This document shows, piece by piece, positions 6,225 to 9,352 of a stretch of 9,352 bases of DNA. A program made the translations under genes and the position numbers. The notes beneath the pieces were generated by a model, which did no database searches, was not told the DNA's origin, and worked only from the letters and a program-made list of their open reading frames with translations. Within the stretch, counting starts at the first letter, position 1. The number at the start of each line of letters is the position of its first letter. Source of the DNA: an uncultured Opitutales bacterium (lineage in GTDB: Bacteria > Verrucomicrobiota > Verrucomicrobiia > Opitutales > UBA2995); assembly GCA_937920335.1 (NCBI GenBank), contig CALGUT010000133.1, positions 1-9,352 on the forward strand, in the 5' to 3' direction.

Positions 6225-7592
6225 CTATTCCTCGGACTGCGCGTAGGGAATCGCATTGCCCAGTGCCTTAGATAGAGCGGCTGACGCGATTTTATAACTA
6301 TGGAAAGCCTCAAGTTGATTGAGACGCGATTGAGTCAAGTCCACCTGAGATTGCCTTACATCCAACTGAGTTCCTCGGCCGGCACCGTAAAGCTCATTCG
6401 CTAAACGAAGCGATTCTACCGCCTGATCAATTACTATTACCGATGCCTGCGATAACTCCGCTGCTTCCTGAAGATCATTGATCGCTCTACGAACCTCGAC
6501 TTCTACGTCCAAGTTGGTTTCTCCTAGATCAAGCCTAGCCTGTTCGAGTTGAGACATTGCCTGGACCACTCTCCCCTGGGTCGATTTACCGTCGAAGATT
6601 GCCCAGCTTGATTGAACGCCGATTGTCCAACCATTCAAAGCATTGCTAAAACTGTTTGAGGCGAGCGACCGGTTAAATTCATACGATCCAACCAGATCAA
6701 CGTCTGGCAATCGATTGGAACGCTCAATAACAATTCCTTGTTCCCTCGCTTGAACCACCAACTCCAATTGTTGTAATTCAGGCCGGTTTATCTTGGCGAT
6801 TTCAAGGGCTTGAACGAGGGATATATTGATGGGTTCGTAATCCAAAGATCCCAGGAAATTCGGATATTCATTAACATCCTCAGGCCCTCCCGAGTATCCA
6901 AGTGATTGCCGCAGCTCTTCAATAGCGATTCGAAATCCGTTTTTGGCCCGAATGAGATCCGGCTGGCCATTGGCGAGCGCAACTTCAGCACGAAGAACTT
7001 CAAACTGAGAAACAGCTCCTGCTTCGTATCGATTAGTTGCATCTTGTAGTTGGGCCTGCAGAAGCTCAACATTTTGCTCCTGCACATCGATACTCTCCCG
7101 AGCTAATAGAACGTTATAAAACCGAGTACTTACATCCTGGACCGCCAAGTTGATGCTGGCTTTTAAGTCGTATAGGACCGCTTCTTCAAGAAGGCTCTGT
7201 GCTTTCAAAGCCGCACTAACACCCCCACCCTTATAGAGCGCTTGCCTCACATTCAGGGCCAATCCCCAAATCTCCTCATTGGTAGGAAATCCTCCAAAGG
7301 TTTCAATAAGGCCAGGATCACGCTGAATGTAACTGGCGTCGATCGAAGCGCTTGGAAGCGCTTGTGAGCGAATTTCTACGATTAGACCTTCTTGTTCCCG
7401 GATCCGTTGTTTTGCCTGAAGGATCGAATAATTATTTTCGAGTGCATACGTAATCGCTCCGGGGAGATCCAGGTTATCAGGAACTGCTACGGATACCCTT
7501 CCGACTAGCGATGACGTAAAGAGTATGCCGATGAAGAAGAGAATCCACGTATTTGCGGTGCGTATGTTACCACTTTCACTTAGTTTCATCAT
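6225..7592 (-). CDS. TolC-family outer membrane efflux protein
   Basis: Outer membrane channel of a tripartite efflux pump. The 455-residue protein has a signal peptide (about 1-36; core TWILFFIGILFTSSLVG). Two homologous outer-membrane-efflux (OEP) repeats follow, roughly 42-232 and 258-447. The first contains the classic helix motif RYEAGAVSQFEVLRAEVALA (188-207), and the second contains its counterpart LYGAGRGTQLDVRQSQVDL (401-419). Length is normal for the family. No lipobox Cys is seen at the signal-peptide end, so it is probably not lipidated. It is the last gene of the minus-strand pump operon: its ATG overlaps the RND stop codon (ATGA, 7589-7592), with AGGAGG 7 nt upstream. The next codon is also ATG (7587-7589), so either Met could be used. 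The 3' end faces the TPR gene with 11 bp between stops. Confidence 0.93.
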   Translation of the reverse strand: MMKLSESGNIRTANTWILFFIGILFTSSLVGRVSVAVPDNLDLPGAITYALENNYSILQAKQRIREQEGLIVEIRSQALPSASIDASYIQRDPGLIETFGGFPTNEEIWGLALNVRQALYKGGGVSAALKAQSLLEEAVLYDLKASINLAVQDVSTRFYNVLLARESIDVQEQNVELLQAQLQDATNRYEAGAVSQFEVLRAEVALANGQPDLIRAKNGFRIAIEELRQSLGYSGGPEDVNEYPNFLGSLDYEPINISLVQALEIAKINRPELQQLELVVQAREQGIVIERSNRLPDVDLVGSYEFNRSLASNSFSNALNGWTIGVQSSWAIFDGKSTQGRVVQAMSQLEQARLDLGETNLDVEVEVRRAINDLQEAAELSQASVIVIDQAVESLRLANELYGAGRGTQLDVRQSQVDLTQSRLNQLEAFHSYKIASAALSKALGNAIPYAQSEE

Positions 7593-9352
7593 AGGATTGC
7601 CTCCTCTTCTTCGAGTGCGGAAGCATCGCTTACTGTGCCGCCGAGATCCTTAGCAATCAACATATAGACACTGGGTATAATTATGAGTGTGAAAAACGTC
7701 CCAATCGCCATGCCGCCAACCAAGACCAAGCCGATACTGTTTCGAGCTTCGGCACCAGCGCCGGATACGAGCGTTAGTGGAAGGTGTCCAAATACAGTTG
7801 CCGTGCTTGTCATCAAAACCGGGCGCAGTCGTGTAAGGGCTGCTTCCTTGACAGACTCCAACTTGTTCAAGCCAGACCGTTGAAGCTCATTGGCAAACTC
7901 CACGATCAGGATTCCGTTTTTTGAAACGATCCCGACCAAGGTAATCAAACCAACTTGCGAATAGATGTTCATCGTAGTAGTCCAACTATCCGTCCAAAAT
8001 GAGAGGTTGGGATTGGGCATTTTTAGGAACATAAATATCACGGCCCCGAACATCGCTAAAGGAACTGACCCAAGAAGAATAATAAAGGGATCCCGGAAAC
8101 TATTAAATTGCGCTGCGAGTACCAAAAATATCAATACGACTGCTAGGCCGAACGCTCCCGCGAATGAATCACCTTCATTCCTGAGCTGCCTCGATTCTCC
8201 GGTATAGTCTACGACATAACCCGGTGGCAATAGCTTGGCTGCTTCGTCTTCAAAAAACTTCAAAGCATCATCCAGGGGAGTGATCGCAACACCGCTAATT
8301 TTCACTGCATTGAACTGCTGGAAACGGTTCAGTGATCGTGGAACCGTCTTGTGTTCAATAGTAGCAATCGAGCTTAGGGGTATAAGATCACCTCCAGGTC
8401 CTGTGACATAGATAGACAAGAGTTGGTCCGTAGTTAGCCGATCTTCACGCTTGATTTGAGGAATTACCTTGTAGCCTCTACCGTCAATATTGAAACGATT
8501 CACGAAGTTTCCTCCAAACATAGCCGAGAGATCATTTCCCACATCTGCCAGGTTCAGGCCCAAGGATGCAACTTTGTCTCTATCGAATACGATCTCCGCC
8601 TGAGGCTTATCGTATTTAACGTCAATGATAGGCGGGAACGCAAATTTCCCACTTTGGGCAGCTAACCGAGCCAGTTGTTGGGCAAATCCCAGAATAACTT
8701 CAGTCTCCGCCGTAGATGCGATCACCAATTCGACGGGAAACCTACTTGCGCCTGGTAGAGAACTCGGAAGCAGGGATAATACTTTTACGCCCGGAATGGT
8801 GCCCATCTGTTGTTGGACTTCCGGATACAGCTCAAACGAGGAGCGCTCCCTTTCATTCCAAGGCTTAAGTATCATACCCCCAATTCCTGCTGTCGGAAGT
8901 GGTGATTGCTGGAATGTGAAATCAGTTTCAGGAAAGCTCAACCAGATACGGTTTACTTCTGCAGCTGAAATTACGGTTTGCTCAATCGTAGAATTGGAGG
9001 GTGTATCGAGGATTCCGAATATGATTCCGATGTCTTCAGTCGGTGCTAGCTCTTTGGGCACCATCTTGAACATTCCGGCCGTAAAGATCGTTAATACAAT
9101 CCAGAACACGTATACAAATGGCCTCGAAGCCAAGGTCGCCTCCAATATTCTTAAATAGGTTCTTCCCAGCTTATCGAAACCACGGTTGATCTTTCGTTTT
9201 AGCCAGCGGTCTTCAGAGCTGGGCTTAAGCAACCCTGCGGCCATAACCGGAGATAAGGTCAACGCCACAAAACCGGATATGAGTACTGCACCGGTTAGCG
9301 TGAACGCGAACTCCCGGAACAATGATCCCGTTAACCCTCCCTGGAATCCTAT
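7589..9352 (-). CDS. RND-family efflux permease (AcrB/HAE1-like), 5' truncated by window edge
   Basis: C-terminal 587 residues of a proton-driven multidrug-type RND transporter. The frame is open to the right edge, beginning IGFQGGLTGSLFREF, so a TTG at 9322 is internal; about 450 N-terminal residues, including TM4, are missing compared with AcrB. Visible in order, counting from the first codon: TM6 with ALTLSPVMAA (about 30-39), TM7 (about 79-97), the second porter region with FDRDKVASLGLNLADVG, then TM8 (VVLIFLVLAAQFNSF) to TM12. TM10 has GIVSKNGILIVEFA, keeping the Lys (K478; codon 7919-7921) that is part of the AcrB proton relay. The C-terminus ends in an acidic LEEEEAIL, whose Glu codons also form the ribosome binding site of tolC. 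Operon order RND-tolC suggests an adaptor gene lies beyond the right edge. Substrate unknown. Confidence 0.94.
   Translation of the reverse strand: MGFQGGLTGSLFREFAFTLTGAVLISGFVALTLSPVMAAGLLKPSSEDRWLKRKINRGFDKLGRTYLRILEATLASRPFVYVFWIVLTIFTAGMFKMVPKELAPTEDIGIIFGILDTPSNSTIEQTVISAAEVNRIWLSFPETDFTFQQSPLPTAGIGGMILKPWNERERSSFELYPEVQQQMGTIPGVKVLSLLPSSLPGASRFPVELVIASTAETEVILGFAQQLARLAAQSGKFAFPPIIDVKYDKPQAEIVFDRDKVASLGLNLADVGNDLSAMFGGNFVNRFNIDGRGYKVIPQIKREDRLTTDQLLSIYVTGPGGDLIPLSSIATIEHKTVPRSLNRFQQFNAVKISGVAITPLDDALKFFEDEAAKLLPPGYVVDYTGESRQLRNEGDSFAGAFGLAVVLIFLVLAAQFNSFRDPFIILLGSVPLAMFGAVIFMFLKMPNPNLSFWTDSWTTTMNIYSQVGLITLVGIVSKNGILIVEFANELQRSGLNKLESVKEAALTRLRPVLMTSTATVFGHLPLTLVSGAGAEARNSIGLVLVGGMAIGTFFTLIIIPSVYMLIAKDLGGTVSDASALEEEEAIL
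7600..7605 (-). promoter_or_regulatory. Shine-Dalgarno site for the tolC-family gene, inside the RND coding sequence
   Basis: On the minus strand AGGAGG lies 7 nt before the first ATG of the TolC-family gene (10 nt before the second). It is embedded in the GAA-GAA-GAG-GAG codons for the terminal Glu run of the RND permease. It is the only strong Shine-Dalgarno sequence among the four in-window gene starts. Confidence 0.72.

Noticed and set aside
6788..7087. 99-codon alternative minus-strand frame within the tolC-family gene
   Set aside because: Same strand, different frame, no start signal or domain; the TolC reading has both OEP repeats intact.
8625..9158. 177-codon plus-strand open frame opposite the second RND gene
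   Set aside because: It is antisense to a strongly conserved RND coding region, has no recognisable domain and uses a composition typical of a reverse-strand shadow.
9320..9322. TTG at 9322 as a start of the second RND gene
   Set aside because: Upstream codons to the window edge read IGFQGGLTGS, the conserved RND sequence before TM6, so the gene simply runs off the edge.

Overview
The window is 9.35 kb of gene-dense bacterial chromosome with moderate GC. It suggests a Gram-negative, envelope-bearing bacterium, most likely a marine or aquatic member of the Planctomycetota-Verrucomicrobiota (PVC) group. The reasons are two RND efflux pumps with a TolC-type outer membrane channel, a secreted arylsulfatase-B-like sulfatase translationally coupled to a secreted TPR protein, and weak Shine-Dalgarno signals at most starts. 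This placement is an inference from family resemblance recalled from memory. No rRNA or other phylogenetic marker is present.

Layout. (1) Bases 2-2863, plus strand: an RND inner-membrane efflux permease lacking only about its first 90 residues, cut by the left edge. (2) Bases 2864-3019: an intergenic stretch with several inverted repeats and one copy of an 11-bp motif that recurs before the sulfatase. (3) Bases 3020-3916, plus: a membrane-anchored NERD (nuclease-related domain) protein. (4) Bases 3980-5560, plus: an exported type I sulfatase with a complete active site. (5) Bases 5557-6213, plus: an exported TPR protein overlapping the sulfatase by ATGA. (6) Bases 6225-7592, minus: a TolC-family outer membrane factor. 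(7) Bases 7589-9352, minus: a second RND permease, cut by the right edge and overlapping tolC by ATGA. The plus and minus gene blocks converge with only 11 bp between stop codons.

How the genes work together. The minus-strand RND permease and TolC-family protein form the distal part of a standard tripartite pump operon; the periplasmic adaptor probably lies just beyond the right edge. The plus-strand permease is from a different RND subclass, with a different set of proton-relay residues. It has no outer membrane partner beside it in the window. The sulfatase-TPR pair is probably one transcription unit acting outside the cytoplasm on sulfated glycans. The NERD protein may be separate.

No CRISPR array, tRNA, rRNA, insertion sequence or phage gene was seen. 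No clearly novel system stands out. The observations most worth following up are the altered proton-relay set in the first pump, the 11-bp motif shared by two adjacent upstream regions, the coupled sulfatase-TPR pair, and the membrane-anchored NERD protein.
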